NCBI RefSeq assembly: GCF_013019105.1
Contig: NZ_BLTE01000006.1
Location: 1-64,000, forward strand
Source of the DNA: Fundidesulfovibrio magnetotacticus
GTDB lineage: Bacteria > Desulfobacterota > Desulfovibrionia > Desulfovibrionales > Desulfovibrionaceae
DNA length: 64,000 nt
Direction of reading: 5' to 3'
The notes under the pieces are model-generated. The model was not told the DNA's origin and ran no database searches. It saw only the letters and a list, made by a program, of their open reading frames with translations. The position numbers and the translations under genes are program-made. Every line of letters starts with the position of its first letter. The first letter of the stretch is position 1. Below are positions 17,808 through 25,291 of this stretch, piece after piece.

Positions 17808-18017
17808 CTAGTCCACCACCACCATCACGCTGGAGGCCTTCACCATGGCCTTCACCTGGGAGCCTTCCTTGAGGCCCAGGGACTCCACGGAATGCTTGGT
17901 GATGATCGACACCACCTCCACTCCGGGGGCCACCTCGATGACCACCTCGGAATTGACCGCGCCGGGGGTGATGGACTTGACGACGCCGGGGATCAGGTTG
18001 CGGGCGCTGACTTTCAT
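17808..18017 (-). CDS. Molbindin (Mop-domain molybdate-binding protein), copy 2
   Basis: The 69-residue Mop domain is nearly identical to the product of 17323-17532, and the DNA of the two genes is also nearly identical over most of their length, so the duplication is recent or kept alike by conversion. It should bind molybdate or tungstate as an oligomer. The ATG at 18017 has AAGGGGG. The spacing of about 275 bases between the copies and the presence of a separate promoter for each show that they are independent units. Confidence 0.9.
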   Translation of the reverse strand: MKVSARNLIPGVVKSITPGAVNSEVVIEVAPGVEVVSIITKHSVESLGLKEGSQVKAMVKASSVMVVVD

Positions 18018-18034
18018 GGAAACCCCCTTGTGGG

Positions 18035-18089
18035 CGCTGCGAGCGCAGCGTGTTTCCGACCAGTGTAGCCCTTCCGGAAAGTCATGCAA
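18035..18089 (-). promoter_or_regulatory. Promoter and 5' hairpin of molbindin copy 2
   Basis: On the minus strand TTGCAT (18084-18089) and TACACT (18062-18067) are 16 bases apart, the same spacing as for copy 1. A perfect 6-bp hairpin with a 4-nt loop, CGCTGC-GAGC-GCAGCG (18035-18050), follows at the expected 5' end of the RNA. The hairpin sequence differs from copy 1 although its place is the same. Confidence 0.5.
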
Positions 18090-18333
18090 ACCAAATCTTG
18101 CGTGTCCCTCGACGATGCCGAAGCTCCGGAGCCTGCTCCGGCAGGCTGGGCACGGGGGGCATTGGCGGCAGGGTCCGGCGAGAAGGGAACACCAGGACCC
18201 TGCGGCTTGGCGGTTCAGGGCCTTGCCGCCGGACGACAGGGGAAGCCAGACGCCCCCCGCGAGCGCACCCGCGATCGCCCCTGCCGGGCCAGGCCTCCCC
18301 GGATGCGAACACGCCCTGCCTGCCCCCACGCAA
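18090..18333. other. Intergenic stretch without a recognised gene
   Basis: This part of the 405-base gap between molbindin copy 2 and the ADH synthase gene has no reading frame I can support. It contains short GC-rich inverted repeats only. Confidence 0.5.
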
Positions 18334-18357
18334 AAGCCCCCGCTCGCGCGGGGGCTT
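18334..18357 (-). terminator. Intrinsic terminator of the ADH synthase gene
   Basis: A 10-bp perfect stem, AAGCCCCCGC with its complement and a 4-nt loop. Read on the minus strand it is followed by TTTTG (the stem itself ends in CTTTTG). It lies 66 bases past the stop codon at 18423. Confidence 0.85.
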
Positions 18358-18422
18358 CCTTCTGGGACCGGACGCGGGGAACCAGCCGGTTCTTCGCGGC
18401 CCGGCGGCTCCCGTCCGACAGG

Positions 18423-19220
18423 CTATTCGCCCAGCCCCTCCAGGGCCTCTTCGACGCTCCAGCCGTCGTGGACGATCTTGGCCAGGGACTGCAGGAGGCG
18501 GCCCGGGTGCTTGTGCTGGAAGATGTTGCGGCCCACCGAGAGGCCCATGCCGCCCGCCTGCACCGAATCGAAAACCATGCGCAGGAAGTCGCGGGTGGTG
18601 GGGGTCTTGGGTCCGCCCGCGATCACCACGGGCACCCTGGCCCCGGCCACCACGCCCGCGAAGCTCTCGGGGTCGCCGGTGTAGGGAACCTTCACGATGT
18701 CCGCGCCCAGTTCCATGCCCACGCGGGCGCAATGGGCCACCACGGCGGGGTCGAACTCGTTGGAGATCTTGGGGCCGCGCCCGTAGACCATGGCCAGCAC
18801 CGGGATGCCCCAGCGCACGGCGTCCTTGGAGATGCGGCCCATGTCGGCCAGCATGTCGCGCTCGGAGGCGTCGCCCAGGTTCAGGTGCACGCTCACGGCG
18901 TCCGCGCCCAGGCTCACGGCCTCCTCCACGTCGCAGACCAGGGTCTTGGCCCCGGGGAAGGGCGACAGGCTCGTGGAGGCCGAAAGGTGCACGATCAGCC
19001 CGATGTCGCGGCCCCTGGCGCGGTGGCCGCAGGGCACCACGCCCTTGTGCATGAGCACGGCGTTGGCCCCGCCCTCCACCATGTGGGTCACGGTGTCGCG
19101 CATGTCGATGATGCCCTCGATGGGGCCCACGGTCACGCCGTGGTCCAGGGGCACGATGATGGTGCGCCCGGTGTCGCGGTTGATGATGCGTTCCAGACGG
19201 ATGGTTTTCCCGATGTGCAT
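18423..19220 (-). CDS. 2-amino-3,7-dideoxy-D-threo-hept-6-ulosonate (ADH) synthase, class I aldolase family
   Basis: The 265-residue protein belongs to the DhnA/FBP-aldolase IA group that includes archaeal-type ADH synthase, the first enzyme of the alternative route to 3-dehydroquinate and aromatic amino acids. Visible motifs are [13 protein letters not shown] near 24, [13 protein letters not shown] near 108, [10 protein letters not shown] near 140 (Tyr), [11 protein letters not shown] near 175 with the Schiff-base Lys, and VIAGGPK. Sulfate reducers of this group use this route instead of DAHP synthase. A plain fructose-bisphosphate aldolase is the alternative. The ATG at 19220 has AGGAGG. 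Its leader looks like an attenuator (19261-19424), which supports the aromatic role. The usual partner, dehydroquinate synthase II, is not in this window. Confidence 0.85.
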   Translation of the reverse strand: MHIGKTIRLERIINRDTGRTIIVPLDHGVTVGPIEGIIDMRDTVTHMVEGGANAVLMHKGVVPCGHRARGRDIGLIVHLSASTSLSPFPGAKTLVCDVEEAVSLGADAVSVHLNLGDASERDMLADMGRISKDAVRWGIPVLAMVYGRGPKISNEFDPAVVAHCARVGMELGADIVKVPYTGDPESFAGVVAGARVPVVIAGGPKTPTTRDFLRMVFDSVQAGGMGLSVGRNIFQHKHPGRLLQSLAKIVHDGWSVEEALEGLGE

Positions 19221-19260
19221 GAGCGCCTCCTGATGGCGTCTGGGGTTGCGCGTCCGGGCC

Positions 19261-19298
19261 AAGAAAAACGGGGCCGCGAACGCTCGGTTCGCGGCCCC
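19261..19298 (-). terminator. Leader terminator (attenuator) of the ADH synthase gene
   Basis: A perfect 12-bp stem, GGGGCCGCGAAC / GTTCGCGGCCCC, with a 5-nt loop. On the minus strand it is followed by GTTTTTCTT. It sits about 40 bases upstream of the ADH synthase ATG, and there is no minus-strand gene before it other than the 32-codon leader frame. Its left arm can instead pair with a 9-base stretch inside that frame (19350-19358). Confidence 0.75.
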
Positions 19299-19325
19299 GC
19301 GAAGGGGCATCTCCGTTGCCGGTTG

Positions 19326-19424
19326 CTAGAAGCGCCCGCCCCGCCGCGCGCCGCGAACGCGGACACCGTAGCAATAATACGCCATGCTGACGGAGGAAGC
19401 GGCGACGAAATGGGACTTGCGCAT
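19326..19424 (-). CDS. Putative tyrosine-rich leader peptide
   Basis: A 32-codon frame, ATG to TAG, with AAAGG upstream, ending about 28 bases before the leader terminator. Residues 16-19 are Tyr-Tyr-Cys-Tyr, coded TAT TAT TGC TAC (19368-19379). Right after them lies CCGCG-TT-CGCGG (19351-19362), which can fold on itself, and GTTCGCGGC (19350-19358), which is complementary to the terminator's left arm. This is the layout of ribosome-mediated attenuation, as in trpL or pheL. A ribosome slowed at the Tyr codons would favour the antiterminator. The alternative is that TATTAT is only a -10 box. Confidence 0.5.
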   Translation of the reverse strand: MRKSHFVAASSVSMAYYCYGVRVRGARRGGRF

Positions 19425-19431
19425 GTCCGAA

Positions 19432-19461
19432 CCTTTAGTCATCCTTGGCTCCGGCTGTCAA
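19432..19461 (-). promoter_or_regulatory. Possible promoter of the attenuated leader
   Basis: TTGACA (19456-19461, minus strand) is followed after 17-18 bases by a poor -10 (CTAAAG or TAAAGG). It would start the RNA very close to the leader ATG at 19424. The -35 is perfect; the -10 is weak. Confidence 0.3.
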
Positions 19462-19475
19462 GACGGAGGATTTTC

Positions 19476-19709
19476 ATGCGCCGTACCGCTCTGTTCGTGC
19501 TTGTCGCGCTGCTCGGGGCCTGCTCCGGGCCGCCCCGCATCGTCAACCCCAACAAGTCGGCCGCCGAGGCCAGGGGCGACTACGACGAATGCCGCGCCCG
19601 CTCGGCCGTGTCCACGGCCCTGGCCCCGGCCAAGGAGGCCGAGGCCCTGGCCCAGAAGATCCTGGACGGCTGCATGCGCGCCAAGGGGTACACCGTGGAG
19701 GGGCCGTGA
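19476..19709 (+). CDS. Small lipoprotein
   Basis: The 77-residue protein has a lipoprotein signal with lipobox LLGAC (Cys near 16). The mature part is short and mostly helical with two Cys residues (DECRAR near 38 and DGCMRAKGY near 65). I recognise no family. The start has GGAGGA. Its stop overlaps the GTG start of the MoaD-like gene by 4 bases, an odd coupling of an envelope protein to cofactor synthesis. Confidence 0.7.
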   Translation: MRRTALFVLVALLGACSGPPRIVNPNKSAAEARGDYDECRARSAVSTALAPAKEAEALAQKILDGCMRAKGYTVEGP

Positions 19710-19927
19710 CCGTAACCCTCGCCACCCTGCCCTCCCTGCCCGGGGCCGCCGCCCTGCCCCACAGCCTGGAGTTGCCCCCCGGCGCGCGCGTTGCCGACGC
19801 CCTGGCCCTGCTGGGCCTGGACCCTGGAGCCGTGGTGGCCCTTGTCGATGCCGGACCCGCCGGACCGGACACCCCCCTGGCCGAGGGCTGCCGCCTGGAA
19901 CTGCTGCCAATGGTCGAGGGAGGGTGA
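19706..19927 (+). CDS. MoaD/ThiS-family sulfur-carrier protein
   Basis: The 73-residue beta-grasp protein ends in the Gly-Gly needed for thiocarboxylation (LLPMVEGG). The core pattern (LELPPGARVADALALLGLD, then VVALVDAG and CRLELLPMVEGG) fits MoaD, ThiS and related carriers. In front of moaA it most likely supplies sulfur for the dithiolene of molybdopterin or tungstopterin. ThiS-like use in another pathway cannot be excluded. The GTG start overlaps the upstream stop codon. Confidence 0.75.
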   Translation: MTVTLATLPSLPGAAALPHSLELPPGARVADALALLGLDPGAVVALVDAGPAGPDTPLAEGCRLELLPMVEGG

Positions 19928-19959
19928 TGCTTCTTCACATCATGGGAGCTTTGGCATAG

Positions 19960-20991
19960 ATGATCCCGATGGACCAGCCCGCCAAAGACTCCCGGGACGT
20001 TCTCGCAGACGCCTTCGGGCGCGTGGTCAACTACCTGCGCGTGAGCGTCACCGACCGCTGCAACCTCCGCTGCGTCTACTGCCGCCCCGTGAAGGACTTC
20101 ACGGCCCTGGACCACGCGGACATGCTCTCCTACGAGGAATACCTGCGCGTGATCCGCCTGGCCGCGCCGCTGGGGCTCACCAAGATACGCCTCACGGGCG
20201 GCGAGCCCCTGGCCCGGCGCGGCTTCGAGCGTTTCCTCTCCGAGGTGATGGCCGCCGCTCCCGGCATGGACGTGCGCCTCACCACCAACGGCACCCTCCT
20301 GGCCGGTCGCGCCCGCTCCCTGGCTTCGCTGGGCCTGGCGGCCGTGAACATCTCCCTGGACTCGCTCGACCCGGAGAATTTCCGGCGCATCACCGGCGTG
20401 GACGCCTTCCGCCTGGTGCGCGCGAGCATCGACGAGTGCCTGGAGGCGGGCATCCGCGTGAAGGTGAACGCCGTGGCCCTCAAGGGCGTCAACGACCACG
20501 AGCTCCCGGCCTTCCTCGCCCTCGCCTCGCAATACCCCCTGGACGTGCGCTTCATCGAGTTCATGCCCATCGGCGGCGACACCCTCTGGGACTCCTCACG
20601 CTACTGGGCCGCCTCGGACGTCCTGGAGCAGGCCCGCAGCCTGGCGGACATCGCGCCCGTGCTCCACGGCGACGAGGGGCGCGGCCCGGCCCGCATGTGG
20701 ACCATCCAGGGCGGCAAGGGCCGCCTGGGCGTGATCTCCGGGCTCTCGGGGCACTACTGCCGCAGCTGCAACCGCCTGCGCCTCACCTGCGACGGCAGGC
20801 TCCGCCCCTGCCTCTACTCCGACAAGGAATACCGCCTGCGCCCGCTCCTGCGCTGCCTCAAGACGAGCGACGAGCGCATCCTCGACGTGCTGCGCCGCGC
20901 CCTGGCCCGCAAGCCCATGGGCTACAAGCTCCTGGCCGAGCGCGGCCCCGGCGGCGTGTGCCACAAGCCCATGACCGCCATCGGCGGCTGA
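19960..20991 (+). CDS. moaA: GTP 3',8-cyclase (MoaA)
   Basis: The 343-residue radical-SAM enzyme turns GTP into 3',8-cyclo-GTP, the first step of molybdenum-cofactor synthesis. The N-terminal cluster motif is CNLRCVYC near 35-42. Motif LTGGEPL lies near 80, and the second cluster Cys residues are in YCRSCNRLRLTC and RPCLYS near 265-290. The C-terminus ends in Gly-Gly as MoaA does, although one residue context (AIGG) is typical. The start ATG follows GGGAG at a rather long spacing; an ATG 9 bases later is an alternative. Confidence 0.95.
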   Translation: MIPMDQPAKDSRDVLADAFGRVVNYLRVSVTDRCNLRCVYCRPVKDFTALDHADMLSYEEYLRVIRLAAPLGLTKIRLTGGEPLARRGFERFLSEVMAAAPGMDVRLTTNGTLLAGRARSLASLGLAAVNISLDSLDPENFRRITGVDAFRLVRASIDECLEAGIRVKVNAVALKGVNDHELPAFLALASQYPLDVRFIEFMPIGGDTLWDSSRYWAASDVLEQARSLADIAPVLHGDEGRGPARMWTIQGGKGRLGVISGLSGHYCRSCNRLRLTCDGRLRPCLYSDKEYRLRPLLRCLKTSDERILDVLRRALARKPMGYKLLAERGPGGVCHKPMTAIGG

Positions 20992-21013
20992 CCCCTTCGC
21001 CTCAAGGATTTCC

Positions 21014-22252
21014 ATGGACAAAGGCTTCCTCGAACTCATCTCCCCCGACGCCTTCCGGGGCATCCTGACCGGATTCGCCCACCTGCCCGGCGAGGACGTG
21101 CCCCTGGCAGAGGCCGCCGGACGCTTCCTGGCCCGCCCCGTCACCGCCGGGGAGGACCTCCCCGCCCTGTCCCGCTCCGGCATGGACGGCTACGCCGTGC
21201 GCCCCGAGGACACCTTCGGGGCCACCGAGACCAACCCCGCCTACCTGGACCTGGCCGGAACCCTGGACATCGCCGCCGTCTCCCGCGAGCCCCTGGAAAA
21301 CGGACGCTGCGTGCGCCTGGTCACCGGGTCCAGCCTGCCCCCCGGGGCCGGGGCCGTGGTCATGGTGGAGCACACGCAGGACCTGGGCGCGGGAACCATC
21401 GAGATCAGGCGTCCCGCGGCGCCGGGCGAGAACGTCATGCTGGCCGGGGAGGACGCCCGCGCCGGCGAGACCGCCCTGCCCGCCGGAACCCTCCTGCGCC
21501 CGGCCGAGATCGCCTTCCTCGCCGCGCTGGGCGTGGAAAGTGTGCACGCAGGGCGCCGCCCCAGGGCCGCCGTGCTCTCCACCGGCGACGAGATCGTGCC
21601 CCACGCCGCCCGCCCCCTGCCCGGACAGATCCGCGACGCCAACCGCCCCGCCCTGTTCGCCCTCTGCGCCCAGACCGGCGCGTCCACCTTGGACCTGGGC
21701 ATCGCCCGCGACGACCTGGGGGCCATCGCCGAGGGCATGGCCCGGGGCCTGGAGGAGGCCGACGCGGTGTTCCTCTCGGGCGGCAGCTCCGTGGGCGTGC
21801 GCGACCTCACCGTGGAGGCCCTGGCGCGCATCCCCGGGGCCGAGGTGCTGGCCCACGGCCTGGCCCTCTCCCCCGGCAAGCCCACCATCCTGGCCCGCGC
21901 CCGGGGCAAGGCCGTCTGGGGCCTGCCCGGCCAGATCACCTCCGCCCAGGTGGTGATGTTTCTTTTCGGCTGCCCGTTCCTGGAGCGTCTGGCCGGCGAC
22001 GTCCACGCCTTCACGCGCGCGCGCCCGGCCGTGCAGGCCCGGCTCACCCGCAACCTGGCCTCCCGCCAGGGCCGGGAGGACTGGGTGCGCGTGCGACTGG
22101 CCCCCTCCGGCGGTCCGCTCCCCGACGCCTTCCCCGTGCTGGGCAAGTCGGGCCTCGTGAAAACCCTGGTCCAGGCCCAGGGGCTCCTTCGCATCCCGGC
22201 CGGCCTCGAAGGCCTGGAGGCCGGCTCCTCCGTGGAGGTCATGCTGCTATGA
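21014..22252 (+). CDS. moeA: Molybdopterin molybdenumtransferase (MoeA)
   Basis: The 412-residue cytoplasmic protein inserts molybdate into adenylated molybdopterin. The N-terminal domain has LSRSGMDGYAV near 55. The MoCF-type domain has AVLSTGDEIV near 192, the FLSGGSSVG motif near 255 and LALSPGKPT near 288. A C-terminal beta domain follows. It lies 22 bases after moaA and overlaps the next gene by 4 bases, so the three form one operon. The presence of a second MoeA-like protein next door suggests separate roles for molybdenum and tungsten (inference). Confidence 0.93.
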   Translation: MDKGFLELISPDAFRGILTGFAHLPGEDVPLAEAAGRFLARPVTAGEDLPALSRSGMDGYAVRPEDTFGATETNPAYLDLAGTLDIAAVSREPLENGRCVRLVTGSSLPPGAGAVVMVEHTQDLGAGTIEIRRPAAPGENVMLAGEDARAGETALPAGTLLRPAEIAFLAALGVESVHAGRRPRAAVLSTGDEIVPHAARPLPGQIRDANRPALFALCAQTGASTLDLGIARDDLGAIAEGMARGLEEADAVFLSGGSSVGVRDLTVEALARIPGAEVLAHGLALSPGKPTILARARGKAVWGLPGQITSAQVVMFLFGCPFLERLAGDVHAFTRARPAVQARLTRNLASRQGREDWVRVRLAPSGGPLPDAFPVLGKSGLVKTLVQAQGLLRIPAGLEGLEAGSSVEVMLL

Positions 22253-24213
22253 GCCACAAACGCAACATCTACCTGCGCACCGTGCCCATCCCCGAAGCCC
22301 TGGAGCGGGTGAAATCCCTTCTGAACCGCGCCGCCCTGGTGGGCGTGGAGAAAATTCCCACGGAACAGGCCCTGGGCCGCGTCACCGCGAGCCCCGTGAC
22401 GGCCCGGCTCTCCTCGCCCACGTTCCACTGCGCGGCCATGGACGGCATCGCCGTGCGGGGCGAATCCACCTTCGCCGCCCGCGAGGGCAGCCCCGTGACC
22501 CTCTCCCCGGGCGAGGGCTTCGCCCTGGTGAACACCGGCCAGCCCCTGCCCCCGGGCTTTGACGCCGTGGCCATGATCGAACACGTGGTCTTCGACGACG
22601 CGGGCAACGCCTCCCTGGAGACCCCCGTGGCCCCATGGACCCACGTGCGCCGCATCGGCGAGGACATCGTGGCCACGGAGCTCATCCTGCCCCGGCGGCG
22701 CAAGCTCACCGCCTACGACCTGGGCGCGCTGCTCTCCTGCGGCGTCTGGGAGGTGGACGTCTACGAACAGGTGCGCATGGCCGTGATCCCCACCGGGGAC
22801 GAGGTGCTCGACTACACCTCCCGCCCCGAGCCCGGCCCCGGGCAGGTGGTGGAATCCAACTCCGTGATGCTCTGCGCCCTGGCCCAGGGCTGGGGACTGG
22901 ACGCCCGGCGCAGGCCCCCCGTGCGCGACGAGCCCGGGGCCCTGGCCCGCGCCGTGGAGGAGGCCCTCAACTCCCCGGCCCACGTGGTGGCCATCCTGGC
23001 CGGGTCCTCGGCGGGCAGCAAGGATTTCACCCGCGCCGTCATGGAGCGCTTCGGAGAGGTGGCCGTGCACGGCATCCAGGCCATGCCGGGCAAGCCCTCG
23101 CTGCTGGGCGTGGCCCAGGGCAAGCTCCTGGTGGGCGCGCCGGGCTATCCGGTCTCGGCCGTGGTCTGCTTCGAGGAGCTGCTGGCCCCGCTGGCCGCGT
23201 GGCTCTCGCGCTGCGAGCCCGCGCGCAGGCCCAGCGTGCCCGTGCGCCTGGCCAAGGACGTGCCTTCGCGCCCGGGGCTCACGGAGTTCCTGCGCCTGGC
23301 CGCCGGTCGCGTGGGCGAAGGCTACTCGGCCATCCCGCTCTCGCGCGGGGCAGGGCTCATCACCACGCTCACCAAGGCCCAGGCCGTGGCCCGCATCGCC
23401 CAGGACCGCGAGGGCGTTGCCCGGGGCGAGGTGGTGCAGGCCGAACTGCTGGTCTCCCAGGACGAGCTGGAACGCACCCTGGTGGTGGTGGGCAGCCACG
23501 ACAACACCCTGGACCTGCTGGCCGACGAACTCATGCGCCTGGATTCCCCCCTGCGTCTGGCCTCCTCCCACGTGGGCAGCCTGGGCGGGCTCACGGCCCT
23601 GGCCCAGGGCGCGGCCCTGCTGGCGGGCGCGCACCTCCTGGACACCGAATCCGGCGACTTCAACTTCCCCTTCATCGCCCGCCACCTGCCGGGCGTGGAG
23701 GTGGCCGTGATCAACCTGGCCATCCGCCACCAGGGGCTCATGGTGGCCCCGGGCAACCCCAAGGAGATCCAGGGCGTGGGCAGCCTGGCCCGGCCCGACG
23801 TGCGCTTCGTGAACCGCCAGCGCGGGGCAGGCACGCGCATCCTCCTGGACTACAACCTGAAGCTCGCGGGCATCGCGCCCTCGCAGGTGCAGGGCTACGC
23901 CCAGGAGGAGACCACCCACATGGGCGTGGCCGCCAACGTCAAGAACGGCGCGGCCGACTGCGGCCTGGGCGTCTTCTCCGCGGCCAAGGCCCTGGGCCTG
24001 GACTTCGTGCCCCTGGCCCGGGAGCGCTACGACCTCGTGCTGCCCCTGGCCAGCCTGGAGGAGCCGCGCGTGCAGACGCTCCTCGCGGTGCTGGGCGACA
24101 AGGCCTTCCAGGGCAAGATCGCGGCCTTGGGCGGCTACGAGACCACCTGGACCGGACGCAGGATGGAGCCCGGCATGGGCCTGCCCCCGGACAACGTGGA
24201 CATGGCCAACTAG
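22249..24213 (+). CDS. MoeA fused to a periplasmic-binding-protein-like domain
   Basis: The 654-residue protein has a MoeA part at about 1-410: FHCAAMDGIAV near 62, VIPTGDEVLDY near 182, ILAGSSAGSKDF near 250 and AMPGKPSLLG near 282. The last 210 residues form a PBP-like domain (LVVVGSHDNTLDLLADEL, FVNRQRGAGTRILLD, HMGVAANVKNGAADCGLGV) like that in ModE-type or LysR-like sensors. This fusion is known in anaerobes. The PBP-like part may sense molybdate or tungstate, or a pterin. It has no DNA-binding domain and no signal peptide. Confidence 0.88.
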   Translation: MSHKRNIYLRTVPIPEALERVKSLLNRAALVGVEKIPTEQALGRVTASPVTARLSSPTFHCAAMDGIAVRGESTFAAREGSPVTLSPGEGFALVNTGQPLPPGFDAVAMIEHVVFDDAGNASLETPVAPWTHVRRIGEDIVATELILPRRRKLTAYDLGALLSCGVWEVDVYEQVRMAVIPTGDEVLDYTSRPEPGPGQVVESNSVMLCALAQGWGLDARRRPPVRDEPGALARAVEEALNSPAHVVAILAGSSAGSKDFTRAVMERFGEVAVHGIQAMPGKPSLLGVAQGKLLVGAPGYPVSAVVCFEELLAPLAAWLSRCEPARRPSVPVRLAKDVPSRPGLTEFLRLAAGRVGEGYSAIPLSRGAGLITTLTKAQAVARIAQDREGVARGEVVQAELLVSQDELERTLVVVGSHDNTLDLLADELMRLDSPLRLASSHVGSLGGLTALAQGAALLAGAHLLDTESGDFNFPFIARHLPGVEVAVINLAIRHQGLMVAPGNPKEIQGVGSLARPDVRFVNRQRGAGTRILLDYNLKLAGIAPSQVQGYAQEETTHMGVAANVKNGAADCGLGVFSAAKALGLDFVPLARERYDLVLPLASLEEPRVQTLLAVLGDKAFQGKIAALGGYETTWTGRRMEPGMGLPPDNVDMAN

Positions 24214-24244
24214 CGGCAGCCGGGAATCCGCCGTCGCACGGAGA

Positions 24245-24266
24245 GGCGGCCCTCTGGGGGGCCGCC
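24245..24266. terminator. Hairpin between convergent genes
   Basis: GGCGGCCC and its complement with a 6-nt loop, between the moeA fusion and the DUF554 gene. There is no T-tract, so the call as a terminator is tentative. Confidence 0.4.
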
Positions 24267-24274
24267 GGGAGCGG

Positions 24275-24991
24275 CTAGCCGAACAGCCTCGTCCAGAGCG
24301 CCGAGAGGGGCATGGCCAGGAACATGGCCGGGACGAGCCCGGCCACGGCGAACTGCCTGATCTCGCAGATGCGCAGGCCCGTGGCCAGGAGCACCAGGCC
24401 GCCCACGGCCGAGAAGTCCGCGATCATCTCCGGGGTGGTCCAGGGCAGCACGAGCGACGCCCCGAAGTAGAGCGCGGCCTGCACCGCCAGCTGGGGCGCG
24501 GCCAGCAGGGCCACGCTGGCCCCCAGGGTGGCGGCGAACACCGCCGAGGTGAAGAGGTCCAGGATGGCCTTCACCACCAGCAGCGTGGAGTCCCCGGTCA
24601 TGCCTTCGTTGAGCGCGCCGAACACGCCCGTGCCGCTCACGCAGAAGAGCACCGCCAGGGCCACGAACTTCTCCAGGAATTCCTCCTGGCCCGGCCCCTG
24701 GCCCGCGGGCTTGGTCACGGCCTCCACGCCCCGGCGCGCCAGCCCCGCCAGCCGGGCGATGCCCGACTCCAGGCGCAAAAGCTCGCCCAGGAGCGCCCCC
24801 AGCACCAGCGCAAGCACAACCGGCGGCAGCGCGTGCACCTTTCCCGTCATGACCACGCCGATGCCCATGGCCGAGAGCCCGAACACCTGGGTCAAGCGCG
24901 TGCGAAGCTGCGCCCCCATCCGGCCGCCCAGGAGCGCCCCGGCCAGGCCGCCGAACACCACACAGGCACCGTTCACGTATGGTCCGATCAT
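24275..24991 (-). CDS. DUF554-family membrane protein
   Basis: The 238-residue protein has about six to seven membrane segments. The family start is visible (VNGACVVFGGLAGALLG, with GRM-AQLRTRL), and SGTGVFGALNEGMTGDSTLL lies near 125. DUF554 (YdfK-type) proteins are of unknown transport function. The ATG at 24991 has GGAGG; longer in-frame starts cross a GC-rich leader and are unlikely. Confidence 0.85.
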   Translation of the reverse strand: MIGPYVNGACVVFGGLAGALLGGRMGAQLRTRLTQVFGLSAMGIGVVMTGKVHALPPVVLALVLGALLGELLRLESGIARLAGLARRGVEAVTKPAGQGPGQEEFLEKFVALAVLFCVSGTGVFGALNEGMTGDSTLLVVKAILDLFTSAVFAATLGASVALLAAPQLAVQAALYFGASLVLPWTTPEMIADFSAVGGLVLLATGLRICEIRQFAVAGLVPAMFLAMPLSALWTRLFG

Positions 24992-25230
24992 CGCGCCCTC
25001 CAACTTGGGCTCATTTTCCTGTTTTATCCCGGGCCGCGCGGCCCGGGGCGAAGCTCTATCCCCGCAGGCCCCCGGGGGCAAGCCGGAACCCGGCCGTGCG
25101 GCGAGACCCCGGGCCCAACGCCCTGCGCGGCCCCAAAATGACGCGCGAATCCAGGCGGATGCATCACGACACGGCGGCTCGCGCCCCTGGCGCTGTGGAT
25201 TTTTCATCCGGCTTGGAGTAAGCGTTTTGC
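24992..25230. other. Divergent intergenic region upstream of nrdJ
   Basis: Together with the hairpin at 25231-25252 this is a 300-base gap between divergent genes. It must hold the promoters of the DUF554 gene and nrdJ, but I can place neither with confidence. I searched for a cobalamin-riboswitch B12 box and for an NrdR-type palindrome and saw neither. Several GC-rich palindromes are present. Confidence 0.45.
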
Positions 25231-25252
25231 AAGCGGCCGTCCGGCCGCTTTT
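25231..25252 (+). terminator. Terminator-like hairpin in the nrdJ leader
   Basis: AAGCGGCC-GTCC-GGCCGCTT followed by TT, giving four T in a row, ends 40 bases before the nrdJ start. No plus-strand gene precedes it within 1 kb, so it may act as an attenuator of nrdJ or be a relic. Confidence 0.45.
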
Positions 25253-25291
25253 CCCTTGCCCGACGTTCCATCACGCCTTGAAGGAGAGCGC

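Noticed and set aside
24992-25291. Cobalamin riboswitch upstream of the B12-dependent reductase
   Set aside because: No B12-box-like sequence was seen on the plus strand.
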